A DNA stretch of 64,000 bases, taken from contig OY782667.1 in the NCBI GenBank assembly GCA_963678135.1, positions 124,001-188,000 of the forward strand. The letters are read 5' to 3'. Below the pieces are notes generated by a model. That model was given only the letters and a program-made list of their open reading frames with translations. It ran no database searches and was not told the origin of the DNA. Below are positions 1 to 8,599 of this stretch, one piece after another. This DNA is from JAHJKV01 sp963678135. GTDB taxonomy: Bacteria; Desulfobacterota; Desulfovibrionia; Desulfovibrionales; Desulfovibrionaceae. The first letter of the stretch is position 1. Each line of letters begins with the position of its first letter. The position numbers and the translations under genes are program-made.

Positions 1-432
1 TTAGAAATGCGTCTGGACAAACAGGGCAAAAGTCTCGCTTCTTTAGGAAAAAGCACTGAGCAACTCCGTGAAGAATATCGCTCTGCTGCAGAAGATTCTT
101 GCCGTTCTGAACTTTTCTTGCTCGCTGTAGCGAAGCAAGAGGCTTTGGACGTCACTCCACAAGAACTTGATATGTCTATCAATCAATACGCAATGCAAAC
201 AGGACAACCGTTCCATAATTTGAAACAATATTACGAGGAAAAAGGACTGATTGTTCCCCTGCGTGATCGTTTGCTTGCGGATAAGGCTATGGAATTTATT
301 TATTCCAATGCTGAAATAAATAAAGTTCCGGCTGCAGACACAAAAAAAACAGAGGAAAAAATAGAGAAAAAAACAAAGAAAAAAAATCAGGCCTCAAAAA
401 GTCAAAAAGCCACACCCAAAAAGGAAAAATAA
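1..432 (+). CDS. tig: Trigger factor, C-terminal part (5' truncated by window)
   Basis: The reading frame is open from the first base, so this is the 3' end of a longer gene. Its helical, charged sequence fits the C-terminal chaperone domain of trigger factor (the ribosome-associated prolyl isomerase/chaperone), and it ends in a Lys/Glu-rich tail of about 30 residues. Family knowledge: tig-clpP-clpX-lon is a very common gene order, and exactly those three genes follow in the same direction, which is the main support for the name. The N-terminal ribosome-binding and FKBP-like domains lie outside the window. A hairpin terminator follows, so clpP may also have its own promoter. Confidence 0.85.
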   Translation, partial: LEMRLDKQGKSLASLGKSTEQLREEYRSAAEDSCRSELFLLAVAKQEALDVTPQELDMSINQYAMQTGQPFHNLKQYYEEKGLIVPLRDRLLADKAMEFIYSNAEINKVPAADTKKTEEKIEKKTKKKNQASKSQKATPKKEK

Positions 433-489
433 TCTCAGGACTTGTCCTGTAGCAATAAATAATTCATACTTTTAGCTCAAAAGTTAAGG

Positions 490-536
490 GTGCCCGGCAA
501 GACGCAAAAGCCATGCCGGGCACTTAAGTTTTTTGC
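490..536 (+). terminator. Rho-independent terminator after tig
   Basis: A perfect 10-bp stem (490-499 GTGCCCGGCA with 514-523) with a 14-nt loop is followed by a run of six T at 529-534. It separates tig from clpP and may act as a partial terminator within the tig-clp cluster. Confidence 0.7.
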
Positions 537-572
537 CAGTAGACCGATAGCACATATGCAAGGAGCAATACA

Positions 573-1181
573 ATGGCTGGAGTACCAATAGTTATTGAAA
601 CAACAGGCCGATCGGAACGCGCTTACGATATTTATTCTCGATTGCTCAAAGATCGTATTGTACTACTTTCCAGTGCGATTGATGACCATATTGCGAGCTT
701 AATTTGCGCGCAGCTTCTCTTTTTAGAATCAGAAGACCCTGAAAAAGATATTTTTATGTATATCAATAGTCCGGGCGGTGTTGTTACTGCGGGTATGGCT
801 ATTTACGATACAATGCAATATATCAATGCCCCAGTAGCCACTCTTTGCATGGGACAAGCTGCAAGCATGGGCGCATTGTTGCTCGCTTCCGGTGAACCAG
901 GTAAACGTTATTGCCTGCCACATAGCAGAGTTATGATCCATCAACCTTCCGGTGGCGCACAAGGGCAAGCCACTGATGTTGATATCCATGTACGAGAAAT
1001 TTTGCGTATGCGAGAATCACTGAATACAATTCTTGCCAAGCATACTGGCCAAAACCTCGACATTATCGCCTCTGATACAGAGCGTGATCATTTTATGCCT
1101 GCTGAAGATGCCCTTAAATATGGCATTGTAGATAAAATAATGTCTCGCCATTCTGAACATGAAGAAGACTGTGCATCATAG
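573..1181 (+). CDS. clpP: ATP-dependent Clp protease proteolytic subunit ClpP
   Basis: ClpP is the serine peptidase barrel that degrades proteins fed in by ClpX or ClpA. The 202-residue length is normal. The catalytic triad is visible: Ser98 in GQAASMGA, His123 in VMIHQPSGG, and Asp172 in the segment TERDHF; the oxyanion strand INSPGG is at about 64-69. An AGGAG ribosome-binding site lies about 9 bases before the ATG. The gene is 36 bp ahead of clpX in the same direction, consistent with a clpP-clpX operon. Nothing unusual is seen. Confidence 0.97.
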   Translation: MAGVPIVIETTGRSERAYDIYSRLLKDRIVLLSSAIDDHIASLICAQLLFLESEDPEKDIFMYINSPGGVVTAGMAIYDTMQYINAPVATLCMGQAASMGALLLASGEPGKRYCLPHSRVMIHQPSGGAQGQATDVDIHVREILRMRESLNTILAKHTGQNLDIIASDTERDHFMPAEDALKYGIVDKIMSRHSEHEEDCAS

Positions 1182-1217
1182 TAAAATAAAAAATTTACAC
1201 AACAAAATGAGTTATCC

Positions 1218-2468
1218 ATGGTTATAGACAGGAAAACACGACAAAGAATCTTAAAATGTTCTTTCTGCAATAAAGATCAGGAAGAAGTAGATCAAATGGT
1301 CACTTCTCCTACTGCCTGTATTTGCAACGAATGTCTTGAACTTTGTATTAAAAGCATCAATGAAAAAAGTACAAGTACTTCTGCTCCTGAGCAGCTTCTC
1401 CCTCCACAAAAAATCCATGAGCTTTTGAATGAATATGTTATAGGGCAAAGTACATCAAAAAAAATTCTTTCTGTTGCCGTACATAATCACTACAAACGCA
1501 TCGCCTATTCTCAAAATAAAATACTCAATGATATTGAAATAGATAAATCCAATATTTTGTTAATTGGACCTACTGGTTCAGGAAAAACTTTACTGGCAAG
1601 AACACTAGCGCGCATCCTTAATGTCCCCTTTGCTCTTGCAGATGCCACAACGCTTACGGAAGCAGGTTATGTTGGCGAAGACGTAGAAAATATTTTGGTA
1701 CAGCTTTTACAAAATGCAGACGGAGACATTGATTCTGCCATTCAAGGCATTATTTACATTGATGAAATAGATAAAATAGCTGCCAAAGGTGCCTCTGCCT
1801 CCATGACACGGGACGTTTCAGGAGAAGGAGTGCAACAAGCCCTGCTTAAAATAATAGAAGGGACGCTGGCAAACATTCCTCCAAAAGGTGGCCGGAAACA
1901 TCCGCAGCAAGAGTTTATCCGCATTGATACCTCGAACATTTTGTTCATCCTTGGAGGCGCGTTTATTGGACTAGATACCATTATTGAACGAAGAACTTCC
2001 GGCTCTTCTATGGGTTTTGGCAGTCATGGAACAAAAAAAGACAATCTAAGCATCGGTAAAGTTCTGGAGCAAACAGAGCCAGCTGATCTTATCAAATTTG
2101 GTCTTATACCAGAATTTGTCGGTCGCATTCCGGTGATAACTGCCTTAGAAGAACTGACTGAAGAAGATTTGATCTGTATTTTAACTGAGCCCAAAAATGC
2201 TTTAATCAAACAATACCAAAAACTTTTTGAACTGGAAAAAATAAATCTCTCTTTTACTAAAAATGCGCTGAAAGCTATTGCTCAAAAGGCCATCAAACGT
2301 AAAACCGGTGCTCGTGGTCTACGCAATGCAATGGAAAATATCATGCTTGATATTATGTATGTATTGCCTTCACTCACCGGACTGAAAGAATGTGTCATCA
2401 ATAGCGCTGTGGTAGAAAATCAAGGAGAACCCTTACTTATCTATCACACTGCAGAAGAGACCGCCTAA
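1218..2468 (+). CDS. clpX: ATP-dependent Clp protease ATP-binding subunit ClpX
   Basis: ClpX is the AAA+ unfoldase that recognises substrates and threads them into ClpP. The N-terminal C4 zinc finger has Cys14, Cys17, Cys36 and Cys39. Walker A GPTGSGKT is at 117-124, Walker B IIYIDEIDKI and the pore-loop GYVGED follow, and the sensor-2 segment GARGLR is near residue 370. The ClpP-docking loop, usually IGF, reads MGF here, a conservative change. At 416 residues the length is typical. The ribosome-binding site before the ATG is weak, which would fit translational coupling to clpP 36 bp upstream. Confidence 0.97.
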   Translation: MVIDRKTRQRILKCSFCNKDQEEVDQMVTSPTACICNECLELCIKSINEKSTSTSAPEQLLPPQKIHELLNEYVIGQSTSKKILSVAVHNHYKRIAYSQNKILNDIEIDKSNILLIGPTGSGKTLLARTLARILNVPFALADATTLTEAGYVGEDVENILVQLLQNADGDIDSAIQGIIYIDEIDKIAAKGASASMTRDVSGEGVQQALLKIIEGTLANIPPKGGRKHPQQEFIRIDTSNILFILGGAFIGLDTIIERRTSGSSMGFGSHGTKKDNLSIGKVLEQTEPADLIKFGLIPEFVGRIPVITALEELTEEDLICILTEPKNALIKQYQKLFELEKINLSFTKNALKAIAQKAIKRKTGARGLRNAMENIMLDIMYVLPSLTGLKECVINSAVVENQGEPLLIYHTAEETA

Positions 2469-2539
2469 GCATTCAAAATTATATTTTGAGATATAACGAA
2501 TTGATATAGAAATATTTTTATTAAAAAATCGGAGAAAAA

Positions 2540-5005
2540 ATGTCTACTTTTGACTTTGATGATCCTGATAGCCCTGCCAAAGCCTTAAGCTTACCCATGA
2601 TGGGTTTGCGTGATGTTGTAATTTTTCCAAATTCCATCGTCCCTTTATTTGTAGGACGCGAATCTTCTATCAATGCCATCCAAAAAGCACTGGCCGAGCA
2701 TGACAAAAAAATATTTCTTGTAACCCAACGCTCAGCTACTAAAGATGCTCCAACGCAAGACGATCTCTTCCAAGTGGGTACGGTTTCCAGAATCTTGCAA
2801 ATGTTACGTCTCCCGGACGGAACACTTAAAGTATTATTTGAAGGATTATATCGTGCGACATGGACACCAGACTCAGCCAATGACTTTGGCAATGATGAAG
2901 AAGCCTGCCCTTTGGCTTTGACGGCTCATATTCCTGAAAAGAGTATTGAACAGCCTGAGCCTGAGATTGAAGCTCTGGTGCTCTCAGTAAAAGATACGCT
3001 TAACGAAAGTATAGCAACAAATAAAGAGCTTATGCCAGAAACCATATTATCTGCTCGTTCAACAGACAATCCCGGAGAATTAGCAGATTTAATCATGGCG
3101 CATCTCAAAATAAATTTTACAGCCAAACAAGCCATCCTTGAAAATTACTCGCCTTTTCATCGTTTGGAAGAAGTGTATAAAAATCTTCTCAGAGAAATAG
3201 AGCTTGCTGGTGTAAAAAAACAAGTAACAGGGCGCGTCAAAAATCAGATGGAAAAAAATCAACGGGATTACTATCTCAGCGAACAAGTCAAAGCCATCTA
3301 TAAAGAAATGGGGCGTGAGGATGATCCTGTAGCTGAAGTTGATGAACTCGAAAAGCAGCTTGATGCAAAAAATATGTCTGATGAAAACAAAGAACGCATT
3401 CGTAAAGAACTCAAAAAATTGCGTTCAATGCAACCCAGTTCCGCAGAATATGCTGTTGCTCGAAATTATGTTGATTGGACACTGTGCTTGCCTTGGGGAC
3501 AAAACAAAAAAACCGAACTTAAAATAGATCAAGCTCGCAATATTTTAGACGAAGACCATTATGGACTGGATAAACCCAAAAAACGTATTCTTGAATATCT
3601 TGCTGTACAATCCTTGGTGGAAACAATGCAAGGCTCTATCCTTTGTCTTGTAGGCCCCCCTGGCGTTGGCAAAACATCAATTGCTAAGTCTGTAGCAAGG
3701 GCAATGGACAGAGAATTTGTACGCTTGTCCTTAGGTGGTGTCCGTGATGAAGCTGAAATTCGTGGACATAGACGAACCTATGTTGGTGCTTTACCCGGCA
3801 AAATTATTCAAGCTCTGCGTCGCTGTGAATATAATAACCCTGTTCTATGCCTAGATGAGGTAGATAAAGTTGCTTCTGATTACAGGGGAGACCCAGCCTC
3901 AGCACTTTTAGAAGTTCTTGATCCTGAACAAAATCATGCCTTTAACGACCATTATCTTGAATTAGACTATGACCTTTCTAAAATTTTCTTTATAACCACA
4001 GCCAACACTTTAGAATCAATTCCCCTTCCTTTGCAGGATCGTATGGAAATTATTCGTTTGCCCGGTTATTTGGAAACTGAAAAAAAATCCATAGCCGAAC
4101 AATTTTTGCTTCCCAAACAAAGAAAACAACATGGACTGACAGACAAAAACATCTCTCTCTCCACGGATGCCTTGCTAAGCGTCATTCGCCACTACACCAA
4201 AGAATCCGGAGTGCGTAATCTTGAGCGAGAAATTGCTTCTCTGTGCCGCAAAGCAGCCATGCAAGTGGTTGAGCAAGAAAACAAAGAACTTGAAGTCAAT
4301 TTTTCCAAAGAAAGCATCAAAGAATATCTTGGTATTCGTAAATATCGTTTTGGCAAGCGTGAAGCCAGCCCCCAAGTTGGAGTCACCACCGGACTGGCTT
4401 GGACGCAAACCGGAGGTGAGCTTTTACTTGTCGAAGCAGCCCTCATGCCTGGTTCAGGTAAAATTGTGATTACCGGTAAACTTGGTGATGTTATGCAGGA
4501 ATCTGCCAAAGCGGCACTTTCCTATATCCGTTCTCGCTCTGATCTTTTTGGCTTGAAACGGGATTTTTACAAAGACATTGATATCCATGTACATGTTCCG
4601 GACGGAGCCACACCCAAAGATGGCCCAAGTGCTGGGATTACACTGACTACTGCGCTCATTTCAGCCTTATTGAATATCCCAGCTCGCAACAATTTGGCCA
4701 TGACCGGAGAAATAACCTTACGCGGAAGAATTTTGCCTATTGGAGGCTTGCGCGAAAAATTACTTGCAGCACACCGTGGCCTTGTAGAGCGAGTACTTAT
4801 TCCTCAAGACAATGAAAAAGATCTTGCCGATGTACCCACTGAAATAAAAAATGATTTAGAAATCACGCTGGTAGAACATATGGATGAAGTGCTTGCAGCA
4901 GCCCTTGTGTGTGATACCGAGGCAATTTTCCGTCATAAAGAAAGCCATGAACCCTTGGCAAACTTGCTTATAAAACGTGAAGAAGAACTTTCACAAACAC
5001 ACTAA
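2540..5005 (+). CDS. lon: Lon protease (endopeptidase La)
   Basis: Lon is a soluble AAA+ serine protease for misfolded and regulatory proteins. The 821-residue protein has the N-terminal substrate domain (about 15-220), a coiled middle region, the ATPase with Walker A GPPGVGKT at 372-379, and the protease domain with catalytic Ser697 (DGPSAG) and Lys740 (REKLL), at the same 43-residue separation as in E. coli Lon. A GGAGA ribosome-binding site precedes the ATG. It follows clpX by 71 bp and closes the proteolysis cluster. Length and motifs are canonical. Confidence 0.97.
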   Translation: MSTFDFDDPDSPAKALSLPMMGLRDVVIFPNSIVPLFVGRESSINAIQKALAEHDKKIFLVTQRSATKDAPTQDDLFQVGTVSRILQMLRLPDGTLKVLFEGLYRATWTPDSANDFGNDEEACPLALTAHIPEKSIEQPEPEIEALVLSVKDTLNESIATNKELMPETILSARSTDNPGELADLIMAHLKINFTAKQAILENYSPFHRLEEVYKNLLREIELAGVKKQVTGRVKNQMEKNQRDYYLSEQVKAIYKEMGREDDPVAEVDELEKQLDAKNMSDENKERIRKELKKLRSMQPSSAEYAVARNYVDWTLCLPWGQNKKTELKIDQARNILDEDHYGLDKPKKRILEYLAVQSLVETMQGSILCLVGPPGVGKTSIAKSVARAMDREFVRLSLGGVRDEAEIRGHRRTYVGALPGKIIQALRRCEYNNPVLCLDEVDKVASDYRGDPASALLEVLDPEQNHAFNDHYLELDYDLSKIFFITTANTLESIPLPLQDRMEIIRLPGYLETEKKSIAEQFLLPKQRKQHGLTDKNISLSTDALLSVIRHYTKESGVRNLEREIASLCRKAAMQVVEQENKELEVNFSKESIKEYLGIRKYRFGKREASPQVGVTTGLAWTQTGGELLLVEAALMPGSGKIVITGKLGDVMQESAKAALSYIRSRSDLFGLKRDFYKDIDIHVHVPDGATPKDGPSAGITLTTALISALLNIPARNNLAMTGEITLRGRILPIGGLREKLLAAHRGLVERVLIPQDNEKDLADVPTEIKNDLEITLVEHMDEVLAAALVCDTEAIFRHKESHEPLANLLIKREEELSQTH

Positions 5006-5013
5006 AAAAATAC

Positions 5014-5043
5014 AGTCGCATGTGCGAAAAAACACATGCGACT
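5014..5043. terminator. Hairpin between convergent lon and DUF4198 gene
   Basis: A perfect 11-bp stem (5014-5024 AGTCGCATGTG with 5033-5043) sits between two converging genes. On the minus strand it is followed by seven T (5004-5010), so it is a good terminator for the minus-strand gene; on the plus strand the T tract is poor. Confidence 0.65.
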
Positions 5044-5076
5044 TTGCGGTTCTCACTCATCAAAAATAACTAGCGA

Positions 5077-5823
5077 TTAGTGCATCTTAATCCAGAGTAC
5101 AGCACCAAGCTCTACATCCTTGCCTTTAATTTTATAATCAGCATCGGAAAGTGCAGCAAATCCCCACCAGCCCTTCCATGGACAAGTAAAGGTGAAAACA
5201 CCACGAGCATCAGCTAATACTTCTTGGGTTACCATCCGATCATTGGGAGCGGTTTTTTTGCCATCTGCATTATAATATTCAACCTCTACACGAGTATACG
5301 GGGCAGGTTTACCATCCAAAAGCACTGTTCCTTGAAAAACATTTCCGGCATAATTTCCAAACGGACGGGTTAATGGTACAATTTCAGTTTTTAGCCCTAC
5401 AGGAACATTCCATTCTTCGCCGGCTCCAAATGCGTCCACTACAGTTTTGGTATAATGAATAATATAATTATCTTCTGCGGGTTCAGGATACGCAGTAGGC
5501 TCCATCACCAGAATATACATACCAGGACGCTTAATTTTATACTCTCCTTTCCAAGCCTGATGTCCCATAACTTGAGTCTCGGACAAAGTGGATAAAAGAT
5601 TTATTTTTTTATCCTCAAAATACATTGTCAATTTCTCTGGCCTACGCAAATCCATACCAAGCCCTTCAAAAGGATGAGAAAAAGAAAGGACATAGTGCAA
5701 AACTTTATCCTTTTGTTCTACTTCGTCCTTATCCGGTATCAACATTCCAAAATGAGCAAATGATTGACTGGCGAAACAAAGCGCAAAAAATATAGCTAAA
5801 GCAGAGAGATACATACGTTTCAT
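5077..5823 (-). CDS. DUF4198 periplasmic protein, NikK-like nickel/cobalt uptake accessory
   Basis: The 248-residue protein starts with a clear signal peptide (MKRMYLSALAIFFALCFAS..FA, cleavage near residue 23), leaving a mature N-terminus beginning His-Phe-Gly-Met-Leu. The body looks like a DUF4198 beta-sandwich protein. Family knowledge: DUF4198 proteins (NikK) accompany ECF-type nickel/cobalt importers, and a His at the mature N-terminus is typical of metal-handling components. I chose the ATG at 5823 because AGGAAGG lies just upstream and the signal peptide begins there; an upstream in-frame ATG at 5901 would spoil the signal peptide. A NikR-like site is 45-71 bp upstream. The matching nikMLQO operon is about 2 kb away on the same strand. 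Role in nickel uptake is inferred. Confidence 0.75.
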   Translation of the reverse strand: MKRMYLSALAIFFALCFASQSFAHFGMLIPDKDEVEQKDKVLHYVLSFSHPFEGLGMDLRRPEKLTMYFEDKKINLLSTLSETQVMGHQAWKGEYKIKRPGMYILVMEPTAYPEPAEDNYIIHYTKTVVDAFGAGEEWNVPVGLKTEIVPLTRPFGNYAGNVFQGTVLLDGKPAPYTRVEVEYYNADGKKTAPNDRMVTQEVLADARGVFTFTCPWKGWWGFAALSDADYKIKGKDVELGAVLWIKMH

Positions 5824-5867
5824 AACAACCTTCCTGATAGAATTTCCTAAAATTTGAACACGCATAA

Positions 5868-5894
5868 GTGTTACTTTTAATATTTTCGTGGCAC
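5868..5894. promoter_or_regulatory. NikR-like operator upstream of DUF4198 gene
   Basis: Perfect half-site GTGTTAC (5868-5874), 13-bp spacer, then GTGGCAC (5888-5894), five of seven matches to GTAACAC. From memory, the Desulfovibrio NikR consensus is GTGTTAC-N13/14-GTAACAC. The site lies just inside a TTGACA -35 box (5896-5901, minus strand). Binding is inferred. Confidence 0.5.
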
Positions 5895-5963
5895 ATGTCA
5901 AGTATTTTTTTGTTTTCCGTAACTACACTTGCGTGTATAAAATGTATACGCTAGGCAAGAGTT

Positions 5964-6713
5964 ATGCGCTTCAAAGGATGGATACGACTTTTTATTGCCC
6001 TCGTGATTATCAATAGCTTACTCTGTTTTTTTGCGCGCTCGTGGCGATTTGACTCCATATTAATTCATCACTCTGCCGGAGCAAGCGGTGATCTTGCTGC
6101 TATTCGAGCCATGCACCTACAACGTGGTTGGAGCGACGCTGCCTATCATCTTATATTTTCTAATGGTTCCACAAAAACACCGGCTGGATACCTAGAGGCT
6201 TCGAGCCATTTTAAGACACTTGATATTTCAGGCGCAACACGCGATACTGTTGCGAATCGCCGTTGCTTGCAGCTTTGCCTTGTGGGTAATTATGAAACCG
6301 ATCCTTTCCCTCAAACACTACGTCCGGCTCTTGCTCATGCCTTAAAAGCTTTGTGCACTGAATTTTCCATTCCACAAGAAAAAATAGTATTCCATCGCGA
6401 TGTCAACAACACAATCTGCCCGGGTAAATATCTTGTAAAAAAAGATATTTTTCACTGGATAAATACGCTTGCAGAAAAGTGTCCACAAGCAATAAAACAG
6501 CAGCAAAATAAGGTAATTGCTGGTTCTTCTATTTCCTTGCAAGGCTATCCCATCAGCTTGCTTACATTGCAAGCCTCAGTCTCTTTTGTCTTTTGTGTTA
6601 TCTGGTTTGGCCTATTCAGGCTCTTTCGCGCGAAGAGGACATATCGTAAAGCTACTTCTTCAACAGGGATCAAAAAAACAAAGCACCCTAGAAAAAATCG
6701 CCATAAAAAATAA
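5964..6713 (+). CDS. Membrane-anchored N-acetylmuramoyl-L-alanine amidase (Amidase_2/PGRP type)
   Basis: The 249-residue protein has an N-terminal hydrophobic anchor (about 7-24), then a zinc amidase domain. Likely zinc ligands are His35 or His36 in LIHHSAG, His144 in FHRDV and Cys152 in TICPGK, the pattern of Amidase_2/PGRP enzymes that cleave the lactyl-Ala bond of peptidoglycan. A second hydrophobic segment lies at about 203-222, followed by a strongly basic tail (many Lys/Arg) that should stay cytoplasmic. Two membrane segments flanking a periplasmic catalytic domain is not the commonest layout. The gene ends directly before a repeat block, so the basic tail could have been altered by repeat insertion. 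Divergent from the DUF4198 gene. Confidence 0.75.
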   Translation: MRFKGWIRLFIALVIINSLLCFFARSWRFDSILIHHSAGASGDLAAIRAMHLQRGWSDAAYHLIFSNGSTKTPAGYLEASSHFKTLDISGATRDTVANRRCLQLCLVGNYETDPFPQTLRPALAHALKALCTEFSIPQEKIVFHRDVNNTICPGKYLVKKDIFHWINTLAEKCPQAIKQQQNKVIAGSSISLQGYPISLLTLQASVSFVFCVIWFGLFRLFRAKRTYRKATSSTGIKKTKHPRKNRHKK

Positions 6714-6775
6714 AAGGCATAATAAGACTGCGAAGGAATCCGATACCCCCCAGTTTTGTTATGCTTTTCTTGCTT

Positions 6776-7223
6776 GTCATTCTGCGCGAAGTCGTGAAAA
6801 TCCAGTGGAGTTGCACAGTATGGCAAGCCTCCCCTTTCCGTCATTCTGCGCGAAGTCGCAGAATCCAGTAGAGCCAGATTGTGAGGTTTTGACGTAGCAA
6901 GAGAAGAAGCGAAGAAGAAGAAGCAGCAGCGAAGACAGAAGAACTGGATCCTGCGACTACGCGCAGGATGACAAGGAGAGGAACTCCCAGCTCTACTAAA
7001 CTTTTGCGACTACACGCAGGATGACAAGGAGAGGAAGCCCCAGCTCTACTAAATTTTTGTGGCTACGCGCAGGATGACGGAGAGGGGATGCACTGCCATA
7101 CTGTGTCAAGCCCTCACAGCTGGCTCTGCTGAACTGTCTCGACTTACGCGCAGGATGACAGGAAGGGGGAAACAATAAAATGGGCAGGGAGTATTGAGCC
7201 TAAAATTTATATGCGTTTGCCCT
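6776..7223 (+). repeat. Composite repeat element A (hairpin units, purine core, right terminal repeat)
   Basis: This gene-free block contains, in order, two hairpin units (6776-6805 and 6840-6868), a purine-rich core (about 6895-6943), an inverted hairpin unit with arms ATCCTGCG/CGCAGGAT (6944-6972), three degenerate inverted units ending ACGCAGGATGAC or GCGCAGGATGAC (about 7003-7159), and the 23-bp end at 7201-7223 (AAATTTATATGCGTTTGCCC core). The order matches elements B and C. No left-hand terminal repeat is recognisable beside the amidase gene, so this copy looks left-truncated. No protein-coding gene is supported here. Confidence 0.75.
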
Positions 7224-7242
7224 GTGAGTAAAAAGTTCAATC

Positions 7243-7271
7243 TTGACCAAAGAGCATTAACTTTGTATGCT
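7243..7271 (+). promoter_or_regulatory. Sigma70-type promoter for greA
   Basis: TTGACC (7243-7248), 17-bp spacer, TATGCT (7266-7271). It starts 19 bp beyond the end of repeat element A and reads into greA. Confidence 0.55.
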
Positions 7272-7296
7272 TGCAAAACATGTGCTGTTTTTTTGT

Positions 7297-7325
7297 CGTT
7301 GTTGGTTTTGCCGACAACGGCTTTG
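7297..7325 (+). promoter_or_regulatory. Leader hairpin with T-rich tract before greA
   Basis: A 9-bp stem (7297-7305 with 7311-7319, one G-U pair) is followed by GCTTTGTTTTT, ending 34 bp before the greA ATG. It resembles an attenuator; family knowledge is that greA leaders can be attenuated in enterobacteria, but here this is inference. Confidence 0.35.
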
Positions 7326-7358
7326 TTTTTCAGCAAACCCACAAAGGATACAAAAATC

Positions 7359-7847
7359 ATGGAAAATATTCCTATTTCAAAGCAAGGCTTTGAGCTGAAA
7401 CAAAAAGAACTTGAAGAACTCAAGGCTGAACGGCCGGGTATTATAAAAGCTATTGCAGAAGCTCGTGAAGAAGGTGATTTAAGTGAAAACGCCGGCTACC
7501 ATGCAGCTCGCGAGAGACAAGGTTGGTTGGAAGCAAAAATTAGCCATATTAATTCCAGAATGCCCTTTTACAATGTCATTGATCCCGCAGAAATGAACGG
7601 CGAGCGCGTTGCGTTCTCCGCCACAGTGGAACTTGAAAATATTGAAACAGAAGAAATTAGCACCTATTTACTTATGGGGCCGGATGAAACAGATTATTAC
7701 AATGGAGCTATTTCCATTGTTTCTCCTGTAGGCCGTGCGCTTCTTGGTAAAGAAGAAGGCGATGAAGTTGTTGTAGAAGTACCGCAGGGTAAAGTTGAAT
7801 ACGAAATTCTTTCAATACGCTATGAAAATCCTAGCCCAAAAAAGTAA
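7359..7847 (+). CDS. greA: Transcription elongation factor GreA
   Basis: GreA rescues backtracked RNA polymerase by stimulating transcript cleavage. The 162-residue protein has the N-terminal coiled-coil with the acidic tip segment AREEGDLSENAGYHAAR (the catalytic acidic residues lie in EEGDLSEN) and the C-terminal FKBP-like domain ending in VEYEILSIRYENP. The start at 7359 gives the family's usual length and N-terminus and has AAAGGA about 10 bases upstream; the longer open frame from 7194 would run through the leader and promoter. It converges with the nikO gene, with only 32 bp between. Confidence 0.93.
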   Translation: MENIPISKQGFELKQKELEELKAERPGIIKAIAEAREEGDLSENAGYHAARERQGWLEAKISHINSRMPFYNVIDPAEMNGERVAFSATVELENIETEEISTYLLMGPDETDYYNGAISIVSPVGRALLGKEEGDEVVVEVPQGKVEYEILSIRYENPSPKK

Positions 7848-7879
7848 GGGAAACGCTAAGCATACCGCGGGAAAATATT

Positions 7880-8599
7880 TTATTCACAATGGCGATGCAA
7901 AGCATTGCCACCAATATGAGCATGTCTATGTTCATGCAAAACAGAAAGGTTTTGTAGAGAAAGCCTCCCATGCTCGAGCACAGCAAGTTTCTGTACTACA
8001 TGGTGCAAAAAATCCCAATCATGTGACACCACCAATAGTTTTTGCGGTAAATTTCTTAAAATATCTATAAGTTTCAAACGAGTTTCAGGATCAAGATCAT
8101 TGGTCGGTTCGTCCAAAATAAGAGCCTGTGGGTTCATAGCTAAAACCGTGGCCAATGCAACCAGACGCTTTTCTCCGCCGGAAAGTTTATGTGTCAATCG
8201 TTGAGCAAAAGAGCCAATCCCCAGACTCTCTAAAGTAGCTTGAGCCTGTGCTTGAGCCTTGTGGGGGCTCATCCCTAAATTAAGTAGCCCAAATGCAACA
8301 TCTTCAATCACCGTGGGCATAAAAAGCTGATCATCGGAATTTTGAAAAACAAATCCAATTGCTTGACGTAATTTAAGCCAATCTTTTTTACTTTGTACTG
8401 GTTTTCCACAAAATAAAATTTTGCCGGACAAAGGCATAAGCAGTCCCATAATCAGGTGCAAAAGAGTGGTTTTTCCGCTACCATTATCGCCGACTAAGCC
8501 TATACGCTCAGTGTCGAAAATAAAATCCAAATTCTCAAGCACCAGAGCTTCTTCGCTATAGCGGTACATAATACCTTGTAATTCAATAAATGCTGTCAT
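7880..8599 (-). CDS. nikO: Nickel/cobalt ECF importer ATPase (NikO/CbiO)
   Basis: ABC-type ATPase that powers an energy-coupling-factor metal importer. Visible motifs: Walker A GDNGSGKT near 38-45, Q-loop FQNSDDQ near 85, signature LSGGEKR, Walker B ALILDEPT and the H-loop SHDWD. The 239-residue protein ends in a histidine-rich tail (HEHRHAH and HRH) that could bind metal ions. Its ATG abuts the stop codon of nikQ, so the two are translationally coupled. The operon context nikM-nikL-nikQ-nikO makes a nickel or cobalt substrate likely; which metal is not shown by the ATPase itself, but NikL and the NikR-like site favour nickel. Confidence 0.88.
   Translation of the reverse strand: MTAFIELQGIMYRYSEEALVLENLDFIFDTERIGLVGDNGSGKTTLLHLIMGLLMPLSGKILFCGKPVQSKKDWLKLRQAIGFVFQNSDDQLFMPTVIEDVAFGLLNLGMSPHKAQAQAQATLESLGIGSFAQRLTHKLSGGEKRLVALATVLAMNPQALILDEPTNDLDPETRLKLIDILRNLPQKLLVVSHDWDFLHHVVQKLAVLEHGRLSLQNLSVLHEHRHAHIGGNALHRHCE

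Noticed and set aside
6776..7200. Several open frames of 60-130 codons across the intergenic repeat blocks (also at 10720-11067, 12031-12499, 13137-13420, 30331-30627, 51599-51939 and 56961-57586)
   Set aside because: Their products consist of the translated hairpin unit (VILRVSRRIQ, CHSARSR, FCAKSQNP patterns) in different frames and orientations; they lack ribosome-binding sites and merely reflect stop-free repeat DNA.
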